Below are positions 50,080-58,460 of a stretch of DNA of 64,000 bases, in pieces (position 1 is the stretch's first letter; the number at the start of each line of letters is the position of its first letter). This stretch comes from JABDBE01 sp049585795 (GTDB lineage Bacteria > Acidobacteriota > Terriglobia > Terriglobales > Acidobacteriaceae). The stretch covers positions 62,001-126,000 of the forward strand of contig JBAVAQ010000026.1 in assembly GCA_049585795.1 (NCBI GenBank), read 5' to 3'. Below the pieces are notes generated by a model. It ran no database searches. It was not told the origin of the DNA and saw only the letters and a list, made by a program, of their open reading frames with translations. The position numbers and the translations under genes were made by a program.

Positions 50080-52125
50080 CTACGGTGTGAAGCCCACACT
50101 CTTCCACAGCGGGGCGCTCTCGAAGAGCACTCCATTAGCGACCACTGATCGAACGCTGCGAATGTTATGAATGTTGTCCAGTGGGTTGGCGTCGAGAATA
50201 TCGAAATCGGCTCGCTTGCCAACTTCGATTGACCCGCTGTCGCGGTCCGCGTTCATCACTCGTGCGGGCACGATGGTCGCGGCCTGCAGCGCCTCCATGG
50301 GAGTGAACCCAGCCTGGTTATACAACTCGATCTCGCGATAGAGCGAATAGCCCGGCACCGTCTGATCGGTTCCGGCCACGATGCGGACTCCCGCGTGATG
50401 CAGCGCGCCGATGATCGCCAATTCTTCCGTCACGATCTTTTGACCGGTCGCGGCGCGCGCGGGCGGCAATCCTCCGTTGACCAGTTGCTCGCGGAGTTCG
50501 GGCGCCACGTGATCGACTCCGGGCTCGATTTTATCTGCGGGTACATCCGCCGGACGCTGCATGAATTCCATTAGCGCCATGGTCGGATCGATCACGGTGT
50601 TGTGCTTTTGCAGGAAGGCGACCGCTTGCCTGCCTGCGTCGGAATTCACATCAAGCGACGACACCATCTTCGCGACCTCCTGAGGGGTCGCCTTTTTCGG
50701 ATCAAAATCTTTGGGCTTGAGCAGATTGAGGATGTATTGGATGTGGTTGATCTGATCCATTCCGTCATCCACGCCCTCATAGGCGTTCATGCCCTCTGGA
50801 ATATGGCCGGTCACGGTCATGCCCAGCCGATGCGCGTCGGCGCAGATCGCTTTGACGTTCTCGGACTTCACCGAGCTGTAAATTTTCATTTGCTGGAAGC
50901 CAGCGTCATGGTAGCGCTGCACCCACATTTGAGCATCGGCGGGAGAATTCACCCGCGTAATCCCGACCGCATACGGACTATCGCCGTCCACGATTCCGGC
51001 CAGCAGCATGTGCGGACCGAGCCCCTTGCCGCTGTTGACCGCATCTCGCACAGCCGTGATGAACTCGAATTCGTTCCCGACGTCGCGCACTGTCGTCACG
51101 CCTGCGGCGAGGTAAATCGGTCCCCACTCCACCTGCTCATAATGCGCGTGCATATCCCACAGGCCGGGAATGATGTATTTCCCGGTAACGTGGACACGCT
51201 GCGCATCCGGCGGCACTTCCACTTTTTCTGCGGGACCGACGGCGATTATTTTGCCGTCCCGAATCACGAGCGTCGCGTCCGCGACGGTTGCTTTGCCCGT
51301 GGTGTTAATCACTGTCGCGCCGACGAAGGCGAGCGTGCCCGTTCGGCGTCCTGCAAGCCTCTGGCTAAGCTCGGAAAGTTCGGCCATCTCGTCACGCGCC
51401 GCGCTGGCGACGAATTTGGGGAGCGCGGGTTCGTATTCGTCGCGCACCGCTTCGAAGTGGTCGAACTCAGCGTCGGTCGAAACCAGAGCCGCCAGGTTGT
51501 TGCTGCCATCCATCCACAGCGTTTCGAGCCCCCAGATCAGCCCACGGACGGTGTAGCGCTCTAACGGAAGGTTGCGCTCGCCAATCTCGATTGTTTCTGC
51601 GCCTCGGTCCTGTATCCTGACTTCTCCTCCGGGAAGCATGGCCAGTCGCGCCGGCGAACCATGAGCCTGCCAATAGCGCATGAGTGCCAATTGCATCGCC
51701 ACTGGAGCATAGGCCGAGATGGTGAAAAAACTCTGCGGAACGCCGACCGAGTGCGTCTCTTTTCCCTGGCGTATAGTTGCGCTTGATCCGCTGATTTCGA
51801 TGTCGGAATCAATGTCCGACATGCGGGAAGTATTGCCCTTGATGATAAAGCTCTGCGGCGTGTAGTCGTCAGTCGCCTTCAATGTCGCGGAAAGGGGAAC
51901 TTTGGTTCCGCGGTCGGTAAAGGCAAAATCAGTTTTCAGCGTGAGTAAGCCGCCATCGTGCACGATGGTGTAGGTTTCTTCCCCGATGGGCTGCTCGAAT
52001 TTGTGCAAGCGGAACTTGCCAGACTCCGTGGCCGGAGAAGCCGTTTGCGAACGCCAGAAGGAAGATGGAAATGCGAACAAAAGAAGACAGATAAAACGCA
52101 CACTCGAACGACGCGTACAGTTCAC
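50080..52125 (-). CDS. Large exported amidohydrolase
   Basis: AGGAGG nine bases before a GTG at 52125 gives a 681-aa protein with a signal peptide (VRFICLLLFAFPSSFWRSQ), preferred to the frame start at 52209. About 250 residues of a beta-rich N-terminal domain without clear family come first. A complete amidohydrolase domain follows: LWDMHAHYE (HxH), MKIYSSV (lysine), TVTGHIPEGM and QINHIQYILN (histidines), and RIVAGTDQT (aspartate). The C-terminus KRADFDILDANPLDNI fits the family. It is related to, but longer than, the 3829 gene. Substrate unknown. Confidence 0.88.
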   Translation of the reverse strand: MNCTRRSSVRFICLLLFAFPSSFWRSQTASPATESGKFRLHKFEQPIGEETYTIVHDGGLLTLKTDFAFTDRGTKVPLSATLKATDDYTPQSFIIKGNTSRMSDIDSDIEISGSSATIRQGKETHSVGVPQSFFTISAYAPVAMQLALMRYWQAHGSPARLAMLPGGEVRIQDRGAETIEIGERNLPLERYTVRGLIWGLETLWMDGSNNLAALVSTDAEFDHFEAVRDEYEPALPKFVASAARDEMAELSELSQRLAGRRTGTLAFVGATVINTTGKATVADATLVIRDGKIIAVGPAEKVEVPPDAQRVHVTGKYIIPGLWDMHAHYEQVEWGPIYLAAGVTTVRDVGNEFEFITAVRDAVNSGKGLGPHMLLAGIVDGDSPYAVGITRVNSPADAQMWVQRYHDAGFQQMKIYSSVKSENVKAICADAHRLGMTVTGHIPEGMNAYEGVDDGMDQINHIQYILNLLKPKDFDPKKATPQEVAKMVSSLDVNSDAGRQAVAFLQKHNTVIDPTMALMEFMQRPADVPADKIEPGVDHVAPELREQLVNGGLPPARAATGQKIVTEELAIIGALHHAGVRIVAGTDQTVPGYSLYREIELYNQAGFTPMEALQAATIVPARVMNADRDSGSIEVGKRADFDILDANPLDNIHNIRSVRSVVANGVLFESAPLWKSVGFTP

Positions 52126-52165
52126 GCGAATGAATCCTCCTGAAATAGGGCGTTGTAGGGAACCT

Positions 52166-52636
52166 CTACTCCGCGACCCAGGCCCACCAGTTCCCGCACT
52201 GTATTTCACTGGGTGAGAAAGATAAAGTTTTATTACTCTTTTCTACCCAGACGTAGGCGTGTTCGGTACGTGAATTTACAGTTACCTGAACGATGACGCC
52301 GCTTCCTCCGCTGGGGCTTAGCGAGCAATCTACCGAATAAGACTTCACCAGGCCCCACTCCCCACCCGGGCCCCAGTCGCGATAGAAGTCATTGAACATG
52401 TACGCCGAGTATTGGTTGGGATGCTGCTTCCAGTTCGGATCGCGGAACCACACCGCGTACGCTTCTTCGTAATTCTGATGTTGCAATGCTGCGAAGAACT
52501 TGCTGGCGGCGTTCCGCTCGGGGTAGTCGCGATAGTGATAAACCACCCACGCAGCAAAAAGAATGAGAACAATCACGATGATGATACGTCGCCGCCGCCG
52601 CCGGTCGCGTGCGAAATCGTATTGTTTGGCATCCAT
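52166..52636 (-). CDS. Single-pass membrane protein, unknown
   Basis: I start at the ATG at 52636 (MDAKQYDFARDRRRRRRI), about ten bases after GGAAG; in-frame ATGs at 52654 and 52675 are alternatives. The 156-aa protein has a strongly basic tail, one helix (IIIVIVLILFAAWVVYHY) and an exported domain with SKFFAALQHQNYEEAYAVWF and SYSVDCSLSPSGGSGVIVQVTVN. That is the general layout of small NTF2-like or DUF4878-type lipoprotein domains, though no lipobox is present. Function is unknown. It lies 40 bases upstream of the amidohydrolase on the same strand. Confidence 0.75.
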   Translation of the reverse strand: MDAKQYDFARDRRRRRRIIIVIVLILFAAWVVYHYRDYPERNAASKFFAALQHQNYEEAYAVWFRDPNWKQHPNQYSAYMFNDFYRDWGPGGEWGLVKSYSVDCSLSPSGGSGVIVQVTVNSRTEHAYVWVEKSNKTLSFSPSEIQCGNWWAWVAE

Positions 52637-52680
52637 CAGGGTCATGGCTTCCATAAGCATAACGGAAACCAGCAATAAAC

Positions 52681-52790
52681 GGGCGAATTGGGAGATTTGG
52701 TAATCGGGCGATTGGGTAATTTATTAAAGCGAGTGACAGAGCTTCAATTTCCAGATTACCCAATTACCCAATTCCTAAATTTCCAATTGC
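52681..52790. repeat. ATTGGGTAAT/ATTACCCAAT repeat cluster
   Basis: ATTGGGTAAT (52711-52720) is mirrored by ATTACCCAAT at 52755-52764 and again, overlapping in tandem, at 52763-52772. Degenerate ATTGGG words flank them. The AT-rich element fills the gap between the ABC-2 permease and the membrane protein and can form a hairpin. Confidence 0.6.
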
Positions 52791-52791
52791 G

Positions 52792-53904
52792 CTACAGGGT
52801 TCTCTTGAAGAGTGGCGTGGCGACACTCAGAGTGATGAGCGCAAAGATGGAGAGATAAATCATGTCCGGCCAAATGGCGGCCATTCCTGCTTCTTTCAGG
52901 AGTATTGATTTGAAGCCGTGTACCGCAAAGGTGAACGGGTCCACGGCTGCGATGCCGCGCAACCACTTCGGAAATGCCTGGATGGGATAGATGGCGCCGC
53001 TGGGAAAAAAAAGAAGCGTATTGAGGATTCCAAAAATCGCCCGCGGCACCAGCGGATCTTCCACACGAACCATGAGGAGAAACATCATGGTGTTGAATGC
53101 GATGGAAGTTAACAGAATCATGATCAGCAATTGGAGCACGACCAAAGGATTGAACACCGTGCCCACGCCCGCCAGCAGCGAACCGATCACGGTGATTACG
53201 ACTCCGGTCATTACCGCCTTGATCGCTCCGGCCGCATTGAGCCCGAAAACCAGTTCGGTTTTGGTGATGGGCGTAACCAAATATCCTTCGTGTACGCCAC
53301 GGGCTTTGTCGTCGATGTACAGCATTCCCCCGCCGATCATCACCGAGACGAACATCGCCAGCGTGATCGAACCCGGCAGGAGATATTTCATATATTCGAT
53401 GTAAGGATAAAGCTCAACAATTTGAAGCACGGTCTGCTGCAGGATGCGTGGCTCAATCGTGGGCTGGTTCAGCGCGTTGGTGATGCTCGTGAGTTCATCT
53501 TCGAGAGTTGAACTCATGAAGTTGTCGCTGTTGTCGACCACCAGAGCAATGCGCGGTTGATCCTGCTCATACACTCGCCGCGAATACTGTGGCGGAATAA
53601 TGACGGCGCCCTGAATCTTGCCGTTGCGCACATCCTCCATCGCCGTCTTCTGATCCTTGTAGTAGACGGGCTCGAAGGTTCGCATGTTGGCACGAACCGA
53701 ATCAAAAGCTTCGCGGATCTTGAGCGCTTGCGTGCCTCCGTCCTGATCGACCAGGCCGAGCTTGGCGTCGCGGATTTTTCCGCCGAAGGCATTGCCCAGC
53801 ACGATGAGTTGCACCAGGGGAAAAACCATCGACGCCATCATCAGCGCCGGAGAGCGAAAGAATTTGCGCATTTCGCGCTCGACGATCGCGAGAATGTGAT
53901 TCAT
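52792..53904 (-). CDS. ABC-2 type transporter permease
   Basis: The 370-aa permease has an N-terminal helix (SPALMMASMVFPLVQLIVLGNAF), a periplasmic domain of about 140 residues, and five C-terminal helices including SITLAMFVSVMIGGGMLYIDDKARGVHEG and FPSGAIYPIQAFPKWL. The long-loop ABC-2 layout matches YhhJ/YbhR-type drug exporters that work with an HlyD adaptor. It is the last gene of a four-gene operon and overlaps the ATPase by ATGA. Confidence 0.92.
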   Translation of the reverse strand: MNHILAIVEREMRKFFRSPALMMASMVFPLVQLIVLGNAFGGKIRDAKLGLVDQDGGTQALKIREAFDSVRANMRTFEPVYYKDQKTAMEDVRNGKIQGAVIIPPQYSRRVYEQDQPRIALVVDNSDNFMSSTLEDELTSITNALNQPTIEPRILQQTVLQIVELYPYIEYMKYLLPGSITLAMFVSVMIGGGMLYIDDKARGVHEGYLVTPITKTELVFGLNAAGAIKAVMTGVVITVIGSLLAGVGTVFNPLVVLQLLIMILLTSIAFNTMMFLLMVRVEDPLVPRAIFGILNTLLFFPSGAIYPIQAFPKWLRGIAAVDPFTFAVHGFKSILLKEAGMAAIWPDMIYLSIFALITLSVATPLFKRTL

Positions 53905-54980
53905 GGCTGCATACCTGGTCTGGGCGGCATGACGAAGGCGTGCGCTTTTACTAACTCATCGCGCAACTGCCGCCCGGTATAGTGGACGAACACATCATCG
54001 AGCGTGGTGTTTTGCACGGAAAGCGATCGCACTTTGACACCGGCCTGTACGGCCGCTTCCACAAGCTGAGTTGTGGTTCGTGATCCATCTCCAGTCAGCA
54101 CGCGGTACATGCCGGCGCCCTCATGTTGGACCGACGTCACCTCGGTCATCTTCTTCAATCGATCTTCCCAATCCGGCGGGGCATTGTCGAACTGCGCTTC
54201 GATTACATTCGATCCCGGCACGCTGGCTTTTAGTGCGGGCGGGGTGTCGAGCGCAACCAGCTTGCCATGATCCACAATGGCGATGCGGTCGCACAGCCGG
54301 TCGGCCTCATCCATGTAGTGAGTTGTGATCAGGATCGTGAGCTGGCGATGGCTCTTGATGTTGGTCAGCATTTCCCAGACGGCAACCCGGGATACCGGAT
54401 CTAGCCCGGTGGTAGGCTCGTCCAGAAAAAAGATTCGCGGGCTGTGCACCAGGCCGCGGGCAATCTCGAGTCGGCGCCGCATGCCGCCAGACAAAGTCTT
54501 GGTCTGGGCCGAACGCCACTTCGTCAGGTCCACCAGTTCGAGCAACTCATCAATCGCTGCCTTGCGCGTTTTTGCAGGAACGTCGTAAAGCTTGGCGTAG
54601 ATGTTGAGATTCTCTTCGATGGTGAGGTCAAGATCGCTGGTGAGTGCCTGAGGAATTACACCAATCGCCCTTCGAGCCGCGTCTGGATCTTTCTCGACGT
54701 CGTGACCGGCGATGCGAGCCGTACCCGAAGTGATCGGGATGAGCGTAGTCATCATACGAATCAGGGTGGACTTGCCCGCGCCATTCGGCCCCAGCAATCC
54801 GAAGATCTCTTCTTCTTTCACATTGAAGGAAACATCGTCGACCGCAGTGAAATCACCATATTTCTTGACGATGTGATCCACCGCGATGGCATTGGATAGA
54901 GCGGGGTCGCCGGCGGAACCATGTCCGTTCGTGGGAGCGTTTCCGATCGAACCGCCGCGACCAGTTGGATCGGCAGTCAT
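53901..54980 (-). CDS. ABC transporter ATP-binding protein (DrrA/YbhF-like)
   Basis: The 359-aa protein has a glycine-rich leader of about 30 residues and then an ABC domain: Walker A GPNGAGKST, Q-loop VIPQALTSDLDLTIEENL, signature LSGGMRRRLEIARGL, Walker B IFFLDEPTTGLDP and ITTHYMDEADRLCDR with the switch histidine. A C-terminal extension (SVQNTTLDDVFVHYTGR) is typical of daunorubicin-type (DrrA) ATPases. It overlaps both flanking genes by four bases. Confidence 0.95.
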   Translation of the reverse strand: MTADPTGRGGSIGNAPTNGHGSAGDPALSNAIAVDHIVKKYGDFTAVDDVSFNVKEEEIFGLLGPNGAGKSTLIRMMTTLIPITSGTARIAGHDVEKDPDAARRAIGVIPQALTSDLDLTIEENLNIYAKLYDVPAKTRKAAIDELLELVDLTKWRSAQTKTLSGGMRRRLEIARGLVHSPRIFFLDEPTTGLDPVSRVAVWEMLTNIKSHRQLTILITTHYMDEADRLCDRIAIVDHGKLVALDTPPALKASVPGSNVIEAQFDNAPPDWEDRLKKMTEVTSVQHEGAGMYRVLTGDGSRTTTQLVEAAVQAGVKVRSLSVQNTTLDDVFVHYTGRQLRDELVKAHAFVMPPRPGMQP

Positions 54981-56074
54981 GGATGCTCTTCCGCCGATAC
55001 ATTTTCTCGCGGCGTGCCCTTCAGTCGATCAGGCGAGACCAAGACTTCCGCCGTCATGCCCGGAACATACGCGCCTTTTGGATTGTCCAGTCGAACCTTG
55101 AGTACGATGGTTCGGATATCGCGTTTACGCCGGCTGACATCGCGTTGCGTGGCAAAGTCGGCTTCGGGAGCTTTGAAAAACACCTTGCCCGAAGTAATGG
55201 TGCCGCCCGGTAGCTCGATGCGCAGTGTGTCCCCCAGGCCGATGTGATCGGCGTCGGTCTCAGGAATTGCCGCGCGTACCCAAGTATCGCCCAGGTCGAC
55301 AATAGTTACGATCGGCTGTCCGACGTTTAACACTTCCCCTTCGCGTGCGGCGCGTACGGAGACCGTCCCCGTCACTGGCGCGTAAATCTTGGTGTATCCC
55401 AAACGAACCTCGGCTTCGTTTAACATGCTTTCCGCGTTCGCGACCTGCCAGCGAGTCGATTCCACCGTGCTCCGTGCGGCATGCGCCTGGTGAGTGTTGG
55501 CGACAGCAGTATTCAGATCTGCTTCAGCGGCGTTCACTTGATCTCTGAGCGATTGGACCAGGGCCTTCTGGGCCGCCAGGTTCGTCTCTGCCTGCACCCG
55601 ATCCTGATCAGATGCGACCCCCTCTTTCGCCAGCTCAATCGTGCGCCGGCTATCGCTCTGAGTTCTCTCCAGGGTGGCTTCCGCCTGAAGCAGTTGTGCT
55701 CGCGCGGACTGCAGACGCGCCTGTGCATTGACTACGCTGCTCGACGTCGATCCCTGGGTGGCCCGGAGCGTAGACTGGGTCTCCGCCACCTTGGATTTCA
55801 AGCTGTCGATCGTGGCTGCGGCAGCGCGCTCTTCCGCCTCCAATTCCGAGGGATCGAGCACTGCAATCAGATCGCCCTGTTTTACCTGGGTTCCCTCATC
55901 AACCAGCAGCCTGGCTAATCGGCCCTCGACTTGCGGACTCACGATCACCTGATTGGAATCCACAGTGCCGATCAGTGTCAGATCCTTGTTGCTCGGCGTC
56001 GACACGAGATAGTAGGCCAGCGATATGGCGAAGATTACGCCGAGAATGATGAGGAATTTATTACGTACACTCAC
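54977..56074 (-). CDS. HlyD-type periplasmic adaptor (EmrA/YbhG-like)
   Basis: The 365-aa protein has a membrane anchor (KFLIILGVIFAISLAYYL), the first lipoyl half (VIVSPQVEGRLARLLVDEGTQVKQGDLI), a long alanine/glutamine-rich coiled-coil hairpin (about 80-200), the second lipoyl half (IYAPVTGTVSVRAAREGEVL) and a beta-barrel region ending in a short acidic tail. It connects the ABC-2 exporter to an outer-membrane channel not encoded here. Coupled by ATGA overlaps on both sides. Confidence 0.94.
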   Translation of the reverse strand: MSVRNKFLIILGVIFAISLAYYLVSTPSNKDLTLIGTVDSNQVIVSPQVEGRLARLLVDEGTQVKQGDLIAVLDPSELEAEERAAAATIDSLKSKVAETQSTLRATQGSTSSSVVNAQARLQSARAQLLQAEATLERTQSDSRRTIELAKEGVASDQDRVQAETNLAAQKALVQSLRDQVNAAEADLNTAVANTHQAHAARSTVESTRWQVANAESMLNEAEVRLGYTKIYAPVTGTVSVRAAREGEVLNVGQPIVTIVDLGDTWVRAAIPETDADHIGLGDTLRIELPGGTITSGKVFFKAPEADFATQRDVSRRKRDIRTIVLKVRLDNPKGAYVPGMTAEVLVSPDRLKGTPRENVSAEEHP

Positions 56075-56751
56075 GGTCGTGCTCCTCGCTGCTTGGTATC
56101 GGAACGCTTAAACAACGCGGCCGAAATAAAGTCCAATACCGCTCTGCGGCGCGCCGCCACCCGAACCGGATTCAGGGGATCTTTCCCGGTCATGACTCGC
56201 ATCACCGGTGCGCTGGTGAAATAGAAAACAATCACGGCAATCATGGAAGGAACGAAATGCAAAGGATCCACCGGCCGGAAATCGCCGGCCGCCTGCCCGG
56301 TCCTGAGAACCTCAGCGACGCGGCTAAACAGCGGGCGAAAATACTTTTTCACAATGGGCTCAAGATGATTCGCGCTGCCCCGGCCTGCGCCCATCATTTC
56401 GCTTTGCACGATCGGGGGGTACATGGGATGGCTGGCAACATAATCGAAATGCGCGCCGGCATAGGCGAGAATCTTCTCGCGAGGCGGCAGATCACGGGAC
56501 AAAACCTCCCCGACATGGGCGATCAGGCCTCCAAACACGTGATCGAGCACCGCCCCGTACAAAGCTTCTTTGTCCTTAAAGTAGTAGTAAAGCAGAGCCT
56601 TGTTCACCTTGGCGGCGCGGGCAATAGCATCGGTTCTGGCCCCGGCGACACCCTCGTGGGCGAATTCGCGAACCGCAGCTTGCAGAATTGCCGCCCGACT
56701 CTGCTCTGGCCGTCCGCGAGACCCCAGACGCGATTTGGAGCTGTGGGACAT
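56071..56751 (-). CDS. TetR family transcriptional regulator (CecR-like)
   Basis: The 226-aa regulator is the first gene of the efflux operon. The N-terminal HTH is ILQAAVREFAHEGVAGARTDAIARAAKVNKALLYYYFKDKEAL in its usual arrangement, and the C-terminal ligand domain includes FRPVDPLHFVPSMIAVIVFYF. The operon layout tetR-hlyD-ABC-ABC2 matches CecR-YbhGFSR of E. coli, which exports some antibiotics and toxic compounds, so autorepression is likely. A dyad in the promoter is the probable operator. It overlaps hlyD by ATGA. Confidence 0.94.
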   Translation of the reverse strand: MSHSSKSRLGSRGRPEQSRAAILQAAVREFAHEGVAGARTDAIARAAKVNKALLYYYFKDKEALYGAVLDHVFGGLIAHVGEVLSRDLPPREKILAYAGAHFDYVASHPMYPPIVQSEMMGAGRGSANHLEPIVKKYFRPLFSRVAEVLRTGQAAGDFRPVDPLHFVPSMIAVIVFYFTSAPVMRVMTGKDPLNPVRVAARRRAVLDFISAALFKRSDTKQRGARP

Positions 56752-56758
56752 TTGCTAT

Positions 56759-56787
56759 TAATTAACTGGTTAGTTAGATTGTATCAA
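56759..56787 (-). promoter_or_regulatory. Promoter and operator of the tetR efflux operon
   Basis: On the minus strand TTGATA (56787-56782) and TAATTA (56764-56759) are 17 bases apart. The perfect dyad TAACT-GGTT-AGTTA (56763-56776 on the plus strand) lies in the spacer, where repressor binding would block polymerase. The -10 match is weak. Confidence 0.5.
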
Positions 56788-56876
56788 AAAGCGGGAGCGA
56801 CATTCTAGTACACGAAAGTGCCTGGGTGAAAGTTTATGGCAGGACCACCACGGTGGCGGGAGGGCGGCTCCTCGAA

Positions 56877-58142
56877 CTAATCTGCTACGCGCAATACGAC
56901 ACCTTTACTCTTTCCCAGGCCTGACCCGGCAATGTCGCGACGCGATGCCTCGACCGCCTTCCCTGAACAGGCATGGGTAAGGACTCGAACCTGGTGTTTT
57001 TGGGAATCACTCCTCGCCCAGACTGCGGCCGCACGACTCACCCCTACGCCGTTGCGCTCCAGGATGGTTGTGATCGGTCCGATATCACTAGGACTACCGA
57101 CCGTGAAGCGAAGATAATGCCTGCTAGCGCAGTCACGGGAGGTAATCCCGACGTGGCCGCCGCGGCTCATGGAAAACCCGCCCTTATGGCAAGCAATATC
57201 GACCACATCAGAAAGCACAGCACTGGCGCTAGGCAAAGAACCCGCTCCCTTGCCCGAAAATAACATTTCGCCGACGGCATCTCCGCGAATCAATACCGCG
57301 TTATTCTCATCGCGAATACCGGCTAGTTGATGCGACCGGGGCAGCAGCAGCGGGGCACATGCCAGCGACACGCCGTCCTGGCTCACTTCGGCGGTAGCGA
57401 CATGCTTAATCACAAAACCCAGCTCTTTAGCGGCTTGCACGTCCTCGGCGGCAACGTTGCGGATCCCCTCTACCTGAACGGCTTCAGCATCGACTTGTGC
57501 GCTGAAAGCAAGCTCGGTCAGGATTTTCAACTTCTGCGCCGCATCCTGGCCATCGATATCGAGTGTGGGGTCCGCCTCGGCAAAACCCTTGGCCTGCGCC
57601 TCGCGAAGCGCATCTTCGAACTCGACCCCATCCTCGGTCATGCGCGTGAGAATGTAATTGCAGGTGCCGTTTAGAATTCCGCTGAGTCGCTGAATGTTAT
57701 TCCCGACGAGACCATCTCTCAGCGCGCGGATGATCGGAATGCCGCCGCAAACGCTGGCTTCGAATCCCAGACGGACTTTTTGCACTTCCGCCGCTTTCAG
57801 CAAGCTGAAACCATCCAGCGCCAGCAGAGCCTTGTTGGCGGTGACCACGTGTTTGCCGCGCGACAAAGATCGTTCGATAAAACTTCGTGCCGGCTCGATC
57901 CCTCCAACTAATTCCACCACGAGATCGCAGCCATTATTCAGCACTTGGTCAGGATCACAAGTGAGAAGGGCGCGATCCACACCCTGACGCTCTTTATCAA
58001 GATCGCGAACCAGAATCTTCGTGATCTGCAGCTCAACCCCAGAACGCTGCCGGACGAGCGCGTCATTCCTACCGACCAGCTCTACCAGGCCGCGGCCAAC
58101 TGTTCCACAACCCAGCAATCCGATTTTTAATTTACGAGCCAT
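56877..58142 (-). CDS. hom: Homoserine dehydrogenase
   Basis: Homoserine dehydrogenase reduces aspartate semialdehyde to homoserine, the branch point to threonine and methionine. The 421-aa protein has the NAD(P) motif IGLLGCGTVGRGLVELV, LVVELVGGIEPA, VVTANKALLA, GILNGTCNYILTRM, and the catalytic GFAEADPTLDIDGQDAAQKLKIL. A C-terminal ACT domain (YLRFTVGSPSDIGPITTILERNGVGV) suggests allosteric control, usually by threonine. It is the last gene after thrC and the sulfur carrier, 35 bases downstream of the latter. A SAM riboswitch precedes the unit. Confidence 0.96.
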   Translation of the reverse strand: MARKLKIGLLGCGTVGRGLVELVGRNDALVRQRSGVELQITKILVRDLDKERQGVDRALLTCDPDQVLNNGCDLVVELVGGIEPARSFIERSLSRGKHVVTANKALLALDGFSLLKAAEVQKVRLGFEASVCGGIPIIRALRDGLVGNNIQRLSGILNGTCNYILTRMTEDGVEFEDALREAQAKGFAEADPTLDIDGQDAAQKLKILTELAFSAQVDAEAVQVEGIRNVAAEDVQAAKELGFVIKHVATAEVSQDGVSLACAPLLLPRSHQLAGIRDENNAVLIRGDAVGEMLFSGKGAGSLPSASAVLSDVVDIACHKGGFSMSRGGHVGITSRDCASRHYLRFTVGSPSDIGPITTILERNGVGVSRAAAVWARSDSQKHQVRVLTHACSGKAVEASRRDIAGSGLGKSKGVVLRVAD

Positions 58143-58177
58143 GACTAATCTTTACTTGCGAGGGGGGGATCTCTGCC

Positions 58178-58459
58178 CTAGGCAGCGCCACCCGCAATCG
58201 ACGGAACCAGCAAAACCTCATCTCCATCCTGAAACGCGTAGGTGTTTCCGCCAAGAAATCGAATGTCCTCCTCGTTGACATAAACGTTCAGGAAGCGGCG
58301 AATCTCGCCGGCTTCATCGCGTAAATGCTGCTTCAAATCGGGAAACTGCTGGTCCAGCGCGGAGAACAGCTCCCCCAAGTTTGCCGCCGAACACTTGACT
58401 TGTCCGGTTCCGGATGTCAGGCGGCGAAGCGCTGTAGGAATCTGCACGGTCACTGTCAT
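58178..58459 (-). CDS. MoaD/ThiS-like ubiquitin-fold sulfur carrier with masked Gly-Gly
   Basis: The 93-aa protein has the beta-grasp pattern MTVTVQIPTALRRLTSG, LGELFSALDQQFPDL, RRFLNVYVNEEDIRFLGG and YAFQDGDEVLLVPSIAGGAA. Active carriers end in Gly-Gly, which is adenylated and thiocarboxylated; here two alanines follow GG, so a peptidase must trim them first. It begins one base after the thrC stop and precedes hom. That context points to sulfur donation for homocysteine or cysteine synthesis, not molybdopterin or thiamine. The closest analogy I know is HcyS of Wolinella, or CysO of actinobacteria. The trimming enzyme is not in the window. Confidence 0.92.
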   Translation of the reverse strand: MTVTVQIPTALRRLTSGTGQVKCSAANLGELFSALDQQFPDLKQHLRDEAGEIRRFLNVYVNEEDIRFLGGNTYAFQDGDEVLLVPSIAGGAA

Positions 58460-58460
58460 C

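Noticed and set aside
56970..56990. GGTTCGAGTCC on the minus strand resembles a tRNA T-loop
   Set aside because: It lies inside hom, in frame with conserved residues of the C-terminal domain, and no acceptor, D or anticodon arms pair around it.
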